Of a DNA stretch of 64,000 nucleotides, positions 57,044-64,000 are shown one piece after another. The first letter of the stretch is position 1, and every line of letters begins with the position of its first letter. Position numbers and translations under genes: made by a program. The DNA lies in the NCBI GenBank assembly GCA_051861205.1, contig JBHYDC010000015.1, positions 48,826 to 112,825 of the forward strand. The letters are read 5' to 3'. Origin of the DNA: JBHYDC01 sp051861205. Its GTDB lineage: Bacteria; Pseudomonadota; Alphaproteobacteria; Rhizobiales; Pleomorphomonadaceae. The notes under the pieces were generated by a model that did not search any database, was not told the DNA's origin, and saw only the letters and a program-made list of their open reading frames with translations.

Positions 57044-58684
57044 TCAATTCAAGCTGCTGACCTCCGGTGAGCCGGCATCGCCGCCGCAAAGGTCGAGGGC
57101 CGGATCTATCAACTGCGATCGGACATTCAGGCAGCCAAGGATCGTGGAAAAAATATTGTCGTGCGAAACCGCTTCAGAGCGGCGAGCGGTCAAATTGGCG
57201 AAGATTTCGGGCTGCGCTTCGCGGATCGCGCGCGAAGTCCAAACGACAAACGGTATGTGCGTCTGCGCGCGCGGGGCGATCATCAAAGGCATCGCATGCC
57301 CATATCGCCCGCCCTCTCCAAGCGATTCACCGTGGTCCGACGCGTAAACAACGATCGCTTTGCGATCAGAAACACGCTCGATCACCGCATCCACAAATTG
57401 ATCAGTGTACAGGATCGAGTTGTCATAGCTGTTGATCACCTCTGCCTGAGAACACAGATACGGCGTCGCCGACTTACAGCCCGGTTGGAACGGCCCCCAC
57501 CCTTTGGGCACGCGGTCCTTATAGGGCAGGTGACTGCCGATAGCGTGCAAGACGATGAAGCGATCTTGTCCCGGCGCCCCCAAAAGGGCCTGATCCAGGA
57601 ACGGAAGCATTGCAACATCGTCGCTGCCGACGGGCCTTGGACTACAGACGTCGGCTTCGTTGCAAGCCCTGAGGATTCCAGGACTGCCGGTTGCATCTTG
57701 CACCGAGTACCAGAAGGTCGCAAACCCGAGCGCGCGAAGCACTCCGACCAGCGACGTTTCACGCACCGGCAAAGCGAATTGCGACGTGGTGAGCCGCGAC
57801 AGAAGGCATGGAACGGCGATGGACGTCGACGTCGCGCAGGACGTGGCATCATCGAAATAGACCACGCCCTCCCGCGCAGCGAGCCGGGGCGAGGTGGGGC
57901 GCGCGTAACCGCCGATTTGGAAATGATCGCCGCGCGCACTTTCGCCGATGATCAACACCACCGTAACGGGTTCATGGTCCCGCGCGCGTTCATAGGCGAA
58001 CGCCGACGTGATATCGCGGACTTCGATCGACCGGTTCTGCCACGAACGCCGCGCGACATCGCCCCCCGCTGAGATCAGATTGGCCGGGCCAAGATATGGT
58101 GTCGCGTGCTTCACCACCCAGCGCAGTTGAGGCGTGTAGAGCGCGAAGATAAGCCCGGCAACCAAAGAGGCTAGACCCATGACGCGCCAATTGAATGGCG
58201 CCTTGAAATGCTTGGAAATTCGAGGCGAAAGCACGATGATCGCCGGAATCAATCCGAACGCGGCAAAATGCAGAGCGAAAATGGGGCCCAAAAAGCCGAC
58301 CGACTCGCCCACATTCGTCGAGAGAATGGCGAGCACGACCTCCCGGCTTATTCCGACCCCAAAGAAAATCGCGAAATAGGACGTCGCTGCGCTCGCCGCT
58401 ACGAACACCACCGTAACGATGCGCAAAAGCCGGGGCGCCGGGGACAGGGCACCAAGCACGCCCACGAGCAAGATCATCAGCCAGAGCGCGGAGATGGCGG
58501 CAAAGCCAAGACCGCTCCCGAACACGTCGTGCCATTCGTCCGATCCGGCGAGGAAGGCAATGGCCGGAACGTTGGCGACCATGACCGCGAAGACGCAGAC
58601 GGCTGCAAGATCCAATCCGTTCAGCCGCCGCTTCAGCCAACCATCGTTGGTGCCTTCAAATCCCTGCCGTCCGTTCATCCTCAA
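57044..58684 (-). CDS. EptA-like phosphoethanolamine transferase
   Basis: 546 residues. Five N-terminal helices (1-190), then a periplasmic alkaline-phosphatase-fold domain: VVLIIGESARGDHFQIGGYA (split), the catalytic Thr in SCATSTSIAVPCLLSR, LHAIGSHLPYKDRVP, and metal-binding VYASDHGESLGEGG. It moves phosphoethanolamine from phosphatidylethanolamine to a glycan acceptor, usually lipid A; this lowers negative charge and can give polymyxin tolerance. Many cysteines fit the disulfides of the family. The two-component pair downstream on the same strand may control it. Confidence 0.93.
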   Translation of the reverse strand: MRMNGRQGFEGTNDGWLKRRLNGLDLAAVCVFAVMVANVPAIAFLAGSDEWHDVFGSGLGFAAISALWLMILLVGVLGALSPAPRLLRIVTVVFVAASAATSYFAIFFGVGISREVVLAILSTNVGESVGFLGPIFALHFAAFGLIPAIIVLSPRISKHFKAPFNWRVMGLASLVAGLIFALYTPQLRWVVKHATPYLGPANLISAGGDVARRSWQNRSIEVRDITSAFAYERARDHEPVTVVLIIGESARGDHFQIGGYARPTSPRLAAREGVVYFDDATSCATSTSIAVPCLLSRLTTSQFALPVRETSLVGVLRALGFATFWYSVQDATGSPGILRACNEADVCSPRPVGSDDVAMLPFLDQALLGAPGQDRFIVLHAIGSHLPYKDRVPKGWGPFQPGCKSATPYLCSQAEVINSYDNSILYTDQFVDAVIERVSDRKAIVVYASDHGESLGEGGRYGHAMPLMIAPRAQTHIPFVVWTSRAIREAQPEIFANLTARRSEAVSHDNIFSTILGCLNVRSQLIDPALDLCGGDAGSPEVSSLN

Positions 58685-58802
58685 GCCCCATCGCGATCAA
58701 GACCGCACGGGACTAAGGGGGCCGTGTGTCAAGGAACGGCCAAGGTTCAGTCAACGATGAGCCAAGCGCGGCTTGGCGGACGCCCGCGCCCGGTCGGGGG
58801 CG

Positions 58803-59963
58803 TTACGCCCGGCGCGCCAGATGGACCGAAACGCTGGCCCCGCCATCCCGGCGATTTTCGCGGACCAGCTTTCCCCCGTGAGCGGCTGCAATGGCCAGCA
58901 CGATGGAAAGGCCAAGGCCGCTGCCCCCGCTTGCGCGCGATCTTGAAGGGTCGCCCCGCCAGAAAGGCTCCACAGGCCCGTCGAGCGTATCGGGCGGAAA
59001 ACCCGGTCCGCGATCCAAGACGCGGAGATAGACCATGCCGTCCGGTCCCGCGCCCGTCTCAAGCCGCAGGGCGAGGCCACCCGCCGCGTGCATACGGGCA
59101 TTCTGGATCAAGGCCAGGATGATCTGCCGGATACGGTGCGGGTCCCCGTTCACGGGCGCCGGATCCAGCGCCCGCTCGACTGCGAAACCCTGGGCGGCAA
59201 GGCTCGGTCCTGCGATGTCGAGTACATCCTCCGCAAGTTCAGCGAGATCGGTCGGAACGGCCTCGATCGCGAGGCGCTTATCCTCGGCGATGGAAAGCAG
59301 ATGCAGATCCTCCGCGAGATAGGCCAGCCCGTCGATCGGAGCGAGTAGCTTCTCGATCCGGGCACGATCGGACGCGATAACGCCCTCCGCCATCGCCTGC
59401 ACCGATCCGCGCAATATGGTCAGCGGCGTGCGCAATTCATGGGAAAGCGCCATGGTGTTGAATCGCAGGCGGCGCTCGGCCCGGTCGAGATCGCCAATCA
59501 GGGCGTTGAAGGTCTCGACCAGCGTCTCCACCTCGCGGCTTCCCCGGCGTTCGGCCACGACGCGAACGGAAAGGTCGCCTTCGCGCACCCGCTCCGCCGC
59601 CCGCATCAAGGCGACAAGAGGCGCGGAAATCCAACGGGCCGCTCCAAACCCGGTCGCACTGCACAGAACGATCGCGATAAAGCTGAAAGCAACAACGCCG
59701 AGGTCGCTCAGCATCATAAGCTGTTCATCGATCTCCGACACGGCCTGCATGAAAACAGCCAAGTCCTCCGGAGCCGGTTGGCGACTGTCAACCATATCAT
59801 TCCGCGCCCGTTGCGCTTCGGGCGGAAGCGCCGCGATCGCACTTTGCTCGATACGGCTGTCGTTCCACTGTACGCCGAAATAGACGATGAAAACGCTTAA
59901 CGTCAAAAGCAGCGTGATGAGCAGCGCGGTCAGCGTCGACAGCGAGAATCCGCGCCGCCTCAT
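58803..59963 (-). CDS. Sensor histidine kinase (BaeS-like)
   Basis: 386 residues. Helix 1 (LSTLTALLITLLLTLSVFIV), a periplasmic loop, helix 2 (about 86-110), HAMP (WISAPLVALMRAAERVREGD), HisKA with His175 in ALSHELRTPLTIL, and HATPase (QIILALIQNARMHAAGG, GSGLGLSIVLAIAAAHGG). Its start codon overlaps the response regulator stop (ATGA), so both are translated together. Signal unknown; BaeS-like enzymes answer envelope stress. Confidence 0.94.
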   Translation of the reverse strand: MRRRGFSLSTLTALLITLLLTLSVFIVYFGVQWNDSRIEQSAIAALPPEAQRARNDMVDSRQPAPEDLAVFMQAVSEIDEQLMMLSDLGVVAFSFIAIVLCSATGFGAARWISAPLVALMRAAERVREGDLSVRVVAERRGSREVETLVETFNALIGDLDRAERRLRFNTMALSHELRTPLTILRGSVQAMAEGVIASDRARIEKLLAPIDGLAYLAEDLHLLSIAEDKRLAIEAVPTDLAELAEDVLDIAGPSLAAQGFAVERALDPAPVNGDPHRIRQIILALIQNARMHAAGGLALRLETGAGPDGMVYLRVLDRGPGFPPDTLDGPVEPFWRGDPSRSRASGGSGLGLSIVLAIAAAHGGKLVRENRRDGGASVSVHLARRA

Positions 59964-60652
59964 GTCGCGGAAAAGCGGTAGCCGACGCCCCTCACGGCAG
60001 ACAGCAGCCCAGCCTCGCCCGCGACTTCGAACTTGCGCCGGATATTCGCGACATGGGTATCGACGGTCCGCAGCAGCGCGTCGTTTTCCGGCAGGCAGGC
60101 TTCCAAGATGGCGGACCGATCAAAAACCTGCGTCGGCCGGCGAATAAGATGCGCGACGATCCGGTATTCGCTTAGCGTCAACGGCACCAGACGGCGCTCC
60201 TCATCCCTTACGACATGCACGCAGTAAGCCGAGACATCGACCTCGATCCCTCCGAACCGAATCACCGACGGAGCCGGATCGCCGGTCGAGCGACGCAGGA
60301 CCGCCTTCACACGGGCAACCACCTCGTTGGCGTTGAAGGGTTTCACGATGTAGTCGTCGGCGCCCATTCGAAGGCCGCTCAACCGGTCGACGGCATCGGT
60401 CCGCGCTGTCAGCATGATCACGGGCGTCTGGCCCATCCGGCGAATTTGGGCCAGCACCTCGAAGCCGTCCGTTTTGGGGATGGCGACGTCGAGGAGAACC
60501 AGGTCCGGCGAAAGCGTCGCATGATGTTGAAGCGCCGTGGCCCCGTCCCCCGCAACAACCGTCTGGAACAGATCGCGCTGCAGATACGCTGAAAGAACCT
60601 CCGCGATTTCCGGTTCGTCTTCAACGATCAGCACAAGAGAACGCTGCGTCAT
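59960..60652 (-). CDS. OmpR/BaeR-like response regulator
   Basis: 230 residues. Receiver domain with acidic pair EDE (11-13), phospho-acceptor Asp55 in LVLLDVAIPKTDG and Lys104 in YIVKPFNANE; then an OmpR-type winged helix (about 130-228, LTLSEYRIVAHLIRRPTQVF, GVGYRF). The frame opens at 60727; the ATG at 60652 has AGAGAGAG upstream. Pairs with the histidine kinase that overlaps it. Confidence 0.95.
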   Translation of the reverse strand: MTQRSLVLIVEDEPEIAEVLSAYLQRDLFQTVVAGDGATALQHHATLSPDLVLLDVAIPKTDGFEVLAQIRRMGQTPVIMLTARTDAVDRLSGLRMGADDYIVKPFNANEVVARVKAVLRRSTGDPAPSVIRFGGIEVDVSAYCVHVVRDEERRLVPLTLSEYRIVAHLIRRPTQVFDRSAILEACLPENDALLRTVDTHVANIRRKFEVAGEAGLLSAVRGVGYRFSAT

Positions 60653-60840
60653 AGGTCTCTCTCTAAGACGCGGAGGCAAAACGGAGCTTGTTATCTTAGC
60701 CGACACACTTGCGACCCGCGAGGGCAAAAATCACGGCCTCTCTCGTGCAAGCAGTCGACCCTCGCGCTTCCATGCAAGGATGCATCAAACAAAACGTCGT
60801 TCCATCGCAAGGACAGCCTTGGGCGAAATTCGCCTTGGCG

Positions 60841-61632
60841 TCAGATCATGAAGCTGCTGACGCTGCTGGCCACCACATAGATGCCGACCGTTATCACGAC
60901 GCTTGCGAGCACCGTGCCGAGCGCGCCCTTGCGCTCCCCCAAAGCGCGGGCGAGCGCCATGCCCCCAATGCCGCCGCCAACACCGCCCGCAATGAAGAGA
61001 AGCGCAACGCGCCAGTCGATAAGTCCCGAAAGTGCATAGTTTGTCGCCGTGGCAGCGCCCAAGGCGGTGACGGCGAGGAGCGAGGTACCGATGGCAAAGG
61101 GTAACGACATGCCGGTTGCCAACATCAGCGAAGGCACGACAAGGAACCCGCCACCAATTCCGAAAAAGCCGCTCAACATTCCCGTGCCGAAACCGGTACT
61201 GATGAGCCAAGGCAGAAGCGCGCGGGCCGAAGCACGGCTCAGCCGCACATGCGGATTGCCTTCCGCCTTGCGATTGAGAAACATCGCAAGGCCGACGACC
61301 AGCATCAACACGCCGAAAAGCGCAAGCAGCCGCTCCCCGTCCACGCTCTTTGCCGCAGTCGAACCTATGAAGGCGCCAGCAACGCCCGCCGCTGCAAAAA
61401 CCAATCCACAGCGCCACTTCACCTTGCCGGCGCGCCATTGGCCGAGAAGATTGACGAAGGCGCTGATCGAAACGGCGAGCGCGCTGGTGCCGATCGCGAC
61501 ATGGGCGGATGAAACCCCCACGCCATAGACGAGGAGCGGAACGGCAAGCACCGAACCGCCCCCGCCCACAAGACCCAAGATCGCGCCGACCAAGGCCCCG
61601 GCAAGGCTGGAAAGAAGATCCGTTAGCATCAT
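60841..61632 (-). CDS. TSUP (TauE/SafE) family sulfur-anion permease
   Basis: 263 residues, eight helices with the family duplication: SLAGALVGAILGLVGGGGSVLAVP at the start (split) and GTGMLSGFFGIGGGFLVVP in the middle, each with the G-G-G turn. TSUP proteins export sulfite, sulfide-derived or organosulfur anions. GGAGG lies before paired ATGs at 61632/61629. Third gene of the sulfide module, co-directional with the rhodanese and BigR-like genes. Confidence 0.92.
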   Translation of the reverse strand: MMLTDLLSSLAGALVGAILGLVGGGGSVLAVPLLVYGVGVSSAHVAIGTSALAVSISAFVNLLGQWRAGKVKWRCGLVFAAAGVAGAFIGSTAAKSVDGERLLALFGVLMLVVGLAMFLNRKAEGNPHVRLSRASARALLPWLISTGFGTGMLSGFFGIGGGFLVVPSLMLATGMSLPFAIGTSLLAVTALGAATATNYALSGLIDWRVALLFIAGGVGGGIGGMALARALGERKGALGTVLASVVITVGIYVVASSVSSFMI

Positions 61633-61656
61633 CGGGGCCTCCAGCAAATTGTGATC

Positions 61657-62190
61657 TCAAGAGGTCGCGGACTTGGCCGTAACCCTGTTCCAGGGCGCAT
61701 AGCCGAGGATCCGCGCCATTGTGCAGACGCCCGTCGCCCCCGCGAAAACGAGGCCCGCGCCGACAAACCCCGACAAACCGTAAAAAGCAGGGTGGACGAG
61801 CGCGCCGAGCGCGACACCTACGACCACGAGCGAACCGGCGGCGATTTGAACTTGGCGCATGATCTCGATGGGCTGGCGGCTATCTCTACGCGTCGGCAGC
61901 CCGGCCCGGCGCCAAGCTTCAAGCCCGCCTTCGAGGAGATAAACTGTCGCGCCGGGCACGGCGGCGGCAAGCTTGGCGGCGTTCACCGCCGTGCGATTGC
62001 CGCTCCGACAATGGAAGATGACCGTTCCCCGGTGCTGGGGCGGATGGCGGTCGAGCTTTGAAAGCGCGTGGTGGCGCGCGTCCGAAATATGTTCGCGGGC
62101 ATGTTCGTCCTTCTCGCGGATATCCACGAGCGTCGCCCCATCGGCCATCATGGCAAGGGCCTCGGCCGGATTGATGTGCTTGATCGTCAT
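61657..62190 (-). CDS. Rhodanese domain + DUF2892 membrane protein
   Basis: 177 residues. N-terminal rhodanese (1-105) with active-site loop FHCRSGNRTAVNAAK (Cys61), then a DUF2892 part with two helices (QIAAGSLVVVGVALGALVH, LSGFVGAGLVFAGATGVCTM). The single-domain rhodanese takes sulfane sulfur from persulfides; the membrane part places it beside the TSUP exporter. Co-transcribed with the repressor upstream, 24 bases apart. Confidence 0.92.
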   Translation of the reverse strand: MTIKHINPAEALAMMADGATLVDIREKDEHAREHISDARHHALSKLDRHPPQHRGTVIFHCRSGNRTAVNAAKLAAAVPGATVYLLEGGLEAWRRAGLPTRRDSRQPIEIMRQVQIAAGSLVVVGVALGALVHPAFYGLSGFVGAGLVFAGATGVCTMARILGYAPWNRVTAKSATS

Positions 62191-62214
62191 AACATCGGCT
62201 CCATGATTTTCGCT

Positions 62215-62541
62215 TCAGGCCTTACGGCAGTAAAGCCGGTAGAGTTCGCCCATCAACTCTGCGATGCGCGGATCGGCGATCCGGTACCAGAGCGTTTGGC
62301 TTTCACGGCGGAAGGCGAGGATGCCCTCCTCGCGCATCTTGGCGAGGTGTTGCGAAAGCGCGGATTGGCTGATGCCGATCCGCGCCACCAGCGTTCCAAC
62401 CGTCGCCTCCCGCGCCTCCATGAGGACGCAGAGGATCTGCAGGCGCCGCTCGTTGGCGAGGGCGCGCAGGATGTCGGCCACCTCAATGGCGTTGGCCTCG
62501 AAGGCGGCGGCATCAAGCGGAAGCGTTGGGCTGTCGTTCAT
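62215..62541 (-). CDS. bigR: BigR/SqrR-type ArsR repressor (sulfide/persulfide sensor)
   Basis: 108 residues. ArsR winged helix (ADILRALANERRLQILCVLM, then ISQSALSQHLAKMREEGIL). Two cysteines at 38 and 105 are placed as in BigR and SqrR, where they form a disulfide or polysulfide link in response to sulfane sulfur and release DNA. No metal-site cluster of classical ArsR is seen. It represses the operon it heads and the divergent dioxygenase gene by inference. ATG at 62541. Confidence 0.9.
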   Translation of the reverse strand: MNDSPTLPLDAAAFEANAIEVADILRALANERRLQILCVLMEAREATVGTLVARIGISQSALSQHLAKMREEGILAFRRESQTLWYRIADPRIAELMGELYRLYCRKA

Positions 62542-62550
62542 GCCTCACCT

Positions 62551-62596
62551 CTAATTTAGTTATTGCTTATTTAGTGGGTTCTTATATATATGTCAA
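62551..62596 (-). promoter_or_regulatory. bigR promoter with overlapping repeats
   Basis: On the minus strand TTGACA (62596-62591), 17 bases, TAAATA (62573-62568). On the plus strand the -10 side lies in two near repeats ATTTAGTTATTG and TTATTTAGTGG (62554-62576), a likely BigR operator. The 77-base gap also serves the divergent plus-strand gene. Boxes are seen; binding is inference. Confidence 0.6.
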
Positions 62597-62618
62597 CATC
62601 AATTGAAAGGAGCAGGCC

Positions 62619-63515
62619 ATGACCCCTCGGCAACCGATCATCCATAGCTTCTTCGACGAGCCGACCTTCACCGTGAGCTACCTCGTCGCCGACCCCGCCA
62701 CGAAAGAGGCGGCCGTCATCGATCCGGTGCTCGACTATGATCCGAACGCCGGCGAGGTCGACACCCGCTCGGTGGAGGCCATCCTGAACAAGGCGGCGGC
62801 GGAGGGGTACAGGATCGTCTGGACCCTCGAAACGCATGCTCACGCGGATCATCTATCCGGCTCGCCCTACATCAAGGCGAAGACCGGCGCCAAGATCGGA
62901 ATCGGCGAGCATATACGGGACGTGCAGCGCATCTTCCGCCCCGTCTTCAACGCCACGGACATCAAGACCGACGGCAGCGACTTCGACCACCTGTTCAAGG
63001 ATGGCGAAGTTTTCTCCATCGGTGAACTGAAGGGCTCGATCCTGCATACGCCGGGTCACACGCCCGCCGATATCGTCTATCTGATCGAAGACGCGGCTTT
63101 CGTCGGCGACACCTTGTTCATGCCCGACTATGGAACGGCCCGGGCAGACTTTCCCGGCGGAAACGCGCGCACGCTCTATCGTTCGATCCGCAAGGTTCTG
63201 GCGCTGGCGCCTGAAACGCGCCTCTTCCTCTGCCACGACTACAAAGCGCCGGGCCGCGACCATTACGCCTGGGAGACGACGGTGGCCGAAGAACAGGCCA
63301 ATGTGCATCTGAAGAACGGCGTCGATGAGGATACCTTCGTCGCCATGCGTGAGGCGCGCGACGCCGACCTCGCCGTTCCGCGGCTGCTTCTGCCCTCGAT
63401 CCAGGTCAACATCCGCGCCGGCCGCTTTCCGGAGGCCGAGGCCAACGGTGTGCGCTATCTCGTGATTCCGGTGAAGGCCAAGACCGAGGCGGCCCGACTC
63501 CTAACAACCTCTTGA
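62619..63515 (+). CDS. blh: Blh-type persulfide dioxygenase-like metallo-hydrolase
   Basis: 298 residues. Metallo-beta-lactamase fold with THAHADHLSG (His73, His75, Asp77, His78), LHTPGHTPADIVYL, and GDTLFMPDYGTARADFPGG. The pattern fits the Blh/ETHE1 persulfide dioxygenase group, which oxidises glutathione persulfide to sulfite with Fe(II). AAAGGAG precedes the ATG. Divergent from the BigR-like repressor and part of the same module; the TSUP protein could export the sulfite made here. Confidence 0.92.
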   Translation: MTPRQPIIHSFFDEPTFTVSYLVADPATKEAAVIDPVLDYDPNAGEVDTRSVEAILNKAAAEGYRIVWTLETHAHADHLSGSPYIKAKTGAKIGIGEHIRDVQRIFRPVFNATDIKTDGSDFDHLFKDGEVFSIGELKGSILHTPGHTPADIVYLIEDAAFVGDTLFMPDYGTARADFPGGNARTLYRSIRKVLALAPETRLFLCHDYKAPGRDHYAWETTVAEEQANVHLKNGVDEDTFVAMREARDADLAVPRLLLPSIQVNIRAGRFPEAEANGVRYLVIPVKAKTEAARLLTTS

Positions 63516-63599
63516 GGCCGGCCACCCGGCGTCCCCGCATGACCGCCGGACGCTCCATGGTGCCCACCTTAACGTGCTTCGTCGCGCGTTGAGAGCGGC

Positions 63600-64000
63600 G
63601 GTGCAAAAGTCGGCGACGGTAGCGGCGGAATAATCCGGTCGCGGGCGGAGTAAAATCCGGCCACCTATTTCCCTTCTGCGACGAATGCAGGAGGGCTTGG
63701 GGATCTACACCGTGGAACTTTATTTGAAGGTGCGCCTGGCTGTCTCGGAAGGGATGAGCCGACGTCAGGCTGCGAAGCATTTCAACATATCTCGCGACAG
63801 CGTTGCCAAGATGGTGTCGTATTCGACACCGCCTGGCTATCAGCGTCAGTTGCCGATCCGGCGACCGAAGTTGGATGCGTTCGTTTCAACCATCGAGCAT
63901 TGGCTGGAGGAAGACCTGAAGGTGCCGCGCAAGCAGCGCCATACGGCCAAGCGGGTGTTCGACCGGCTTCGTGACGAGCGCGGGTTCACCGGCGGCTACA
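63600..64000 (+). mobile_element. IS21-family insertion sequence, left end (cut by window edge)
   Basis: The left end before istA carries two related repeats, GGCGGAATAATCCGGTC (63624-63640) and GGCGGAGTAAAATCCGGCC (63644-63662), as expected for IS21-family multiple end repeats. The exact outer boundary is uncertain and could lie between about 63580 and 63605. The rest of the element, including istB, is outside the window. Confidence 0.75.
63685..64000 (+). CDS. istA: IS21-family transposase IstA, N-terminal part
   Basis: Runs off the window edge; at least 105 residues are present. Translation gives GLGIYTVELYLKVRLAV, then a helix-turn-helix SRRQAAKHFNISRDSVAKM, YSTPPGYQRQ and KVPRKQRHTAKRVFDRLRDE, as in IstA of the IS21 family. 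IstA binds the end repeats and carries the DDE catalytic domain further on, not seen here. ATG at 63685 or GTG at 63712 are both possible starts. Confidence 0.9.
   Translation, partial: MQEGLGIYTVELYLKVRLAVSEGMSRRQAAKHFNISRDSVAKMVSYSTPPGYQRQLPIRRPKLDAFVSTIEHWLEEDLKVPRKQRHTAKRVFDRLRDERGFTGGY

Overview
The window is high-GC and gene-dense, from an alphaproteobacterium that is most likely a member of the Hyphomicrobiales (Rhizobiales). This is inferred from the ~180 kDa NAD-glutamate dehydrogenase, the ornithine-lipid acyltransferase OlsB next to a PmtA-type phospholipid N-methyltransferase, a RibB fused to a dead RibA domain (RibBX type), a BigR/SqrR sulfide regulator, and an alphaproteobacterial RpoH-type promoter in front of dnaK. 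The genus cannot be named from the sequence alone. Only one mobile element is visible, an IS21-type element entering at the right edge. No rRNA gene, tRNA gene or CRISPR array was recognised. A 10-base run of N at 23242-23251 lies inside a coding gene.

Layout. 1-6.3 kb (minus): an MFS transporter and the giant NAD-GDH. 6.4-12.8 kb: ppa, then the translation block infC-rpmI-rplT-pheS-pheT, with infC starting at ATT. 12.9-20.3 kb: envelope genes (small membrane protein, MepA endopeptidase, DUF2799 lipoprotein, GT-C-like membrane protein, OlsB, TerC, GT2 glycosyltransferase). 20.3-23.8 kb: lepA, an AT-rich intergenic island with strong inverted repeats, a MarR regulator with a cysteine-rich tail, and a PmtA-like methyltransferase. 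24-31.1 kb (minus): heat-shock genes dnaJ, dnaK, grpE and hrcA interleaved with a VOC protein, a PRC-barrel protein and a UPF0126 channel. 31.3-43.6 kb: rph-rdgB-hemW, then a divergent LpoA-like lipoprotein and rsmI-yraN-gshB, yifB, a hybrid histidine kinase, a cupin and ribBX.

44-49.9 kb: a double cold-shock-domain protein with a glycine-rich linker, a DUF3830 protein, a small secreted protein, and a short polysaccharide set (O-antigen-ligase-like protein, an unknown membrane-anchored protein, a polyprenyl-phosphate sugar transferase). 50-54.2 kb: an aldo/keto reductase and a group of small or orphan genes, including a stand-alone FtsK gamma (DNA-reading) domain protein facing an orphan ParA ATPase, plus DUF2161 and DUF2934 proteins. 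54.3-60.7 kb: Gfo/Idh oxidoreductase, VpsF-like polymerase, EptA-like phosphoethanolamine transferase and a two-component pair. 60.8-63.5 kb: a compact sulfide/persulfide module (BigR-like ArsR repressor, rhodanese, TSUP exporter, divergent persulfide dioxygenase-type hydrolase). The right edge holds the left end of the IS21-family element and the start of its istA.

Functionally this is mostly conserved chromosome (translation, proteostasis, glutathione, riboflavin, envelope). The least ordinary parts are the FtsK-gamma/ParA neighbourhood, the AT-rich island before the MarR gene with a probable minus-strand terminator, the dead GTP-cyclohydrolase domain of RibBX, and the sulfide module.
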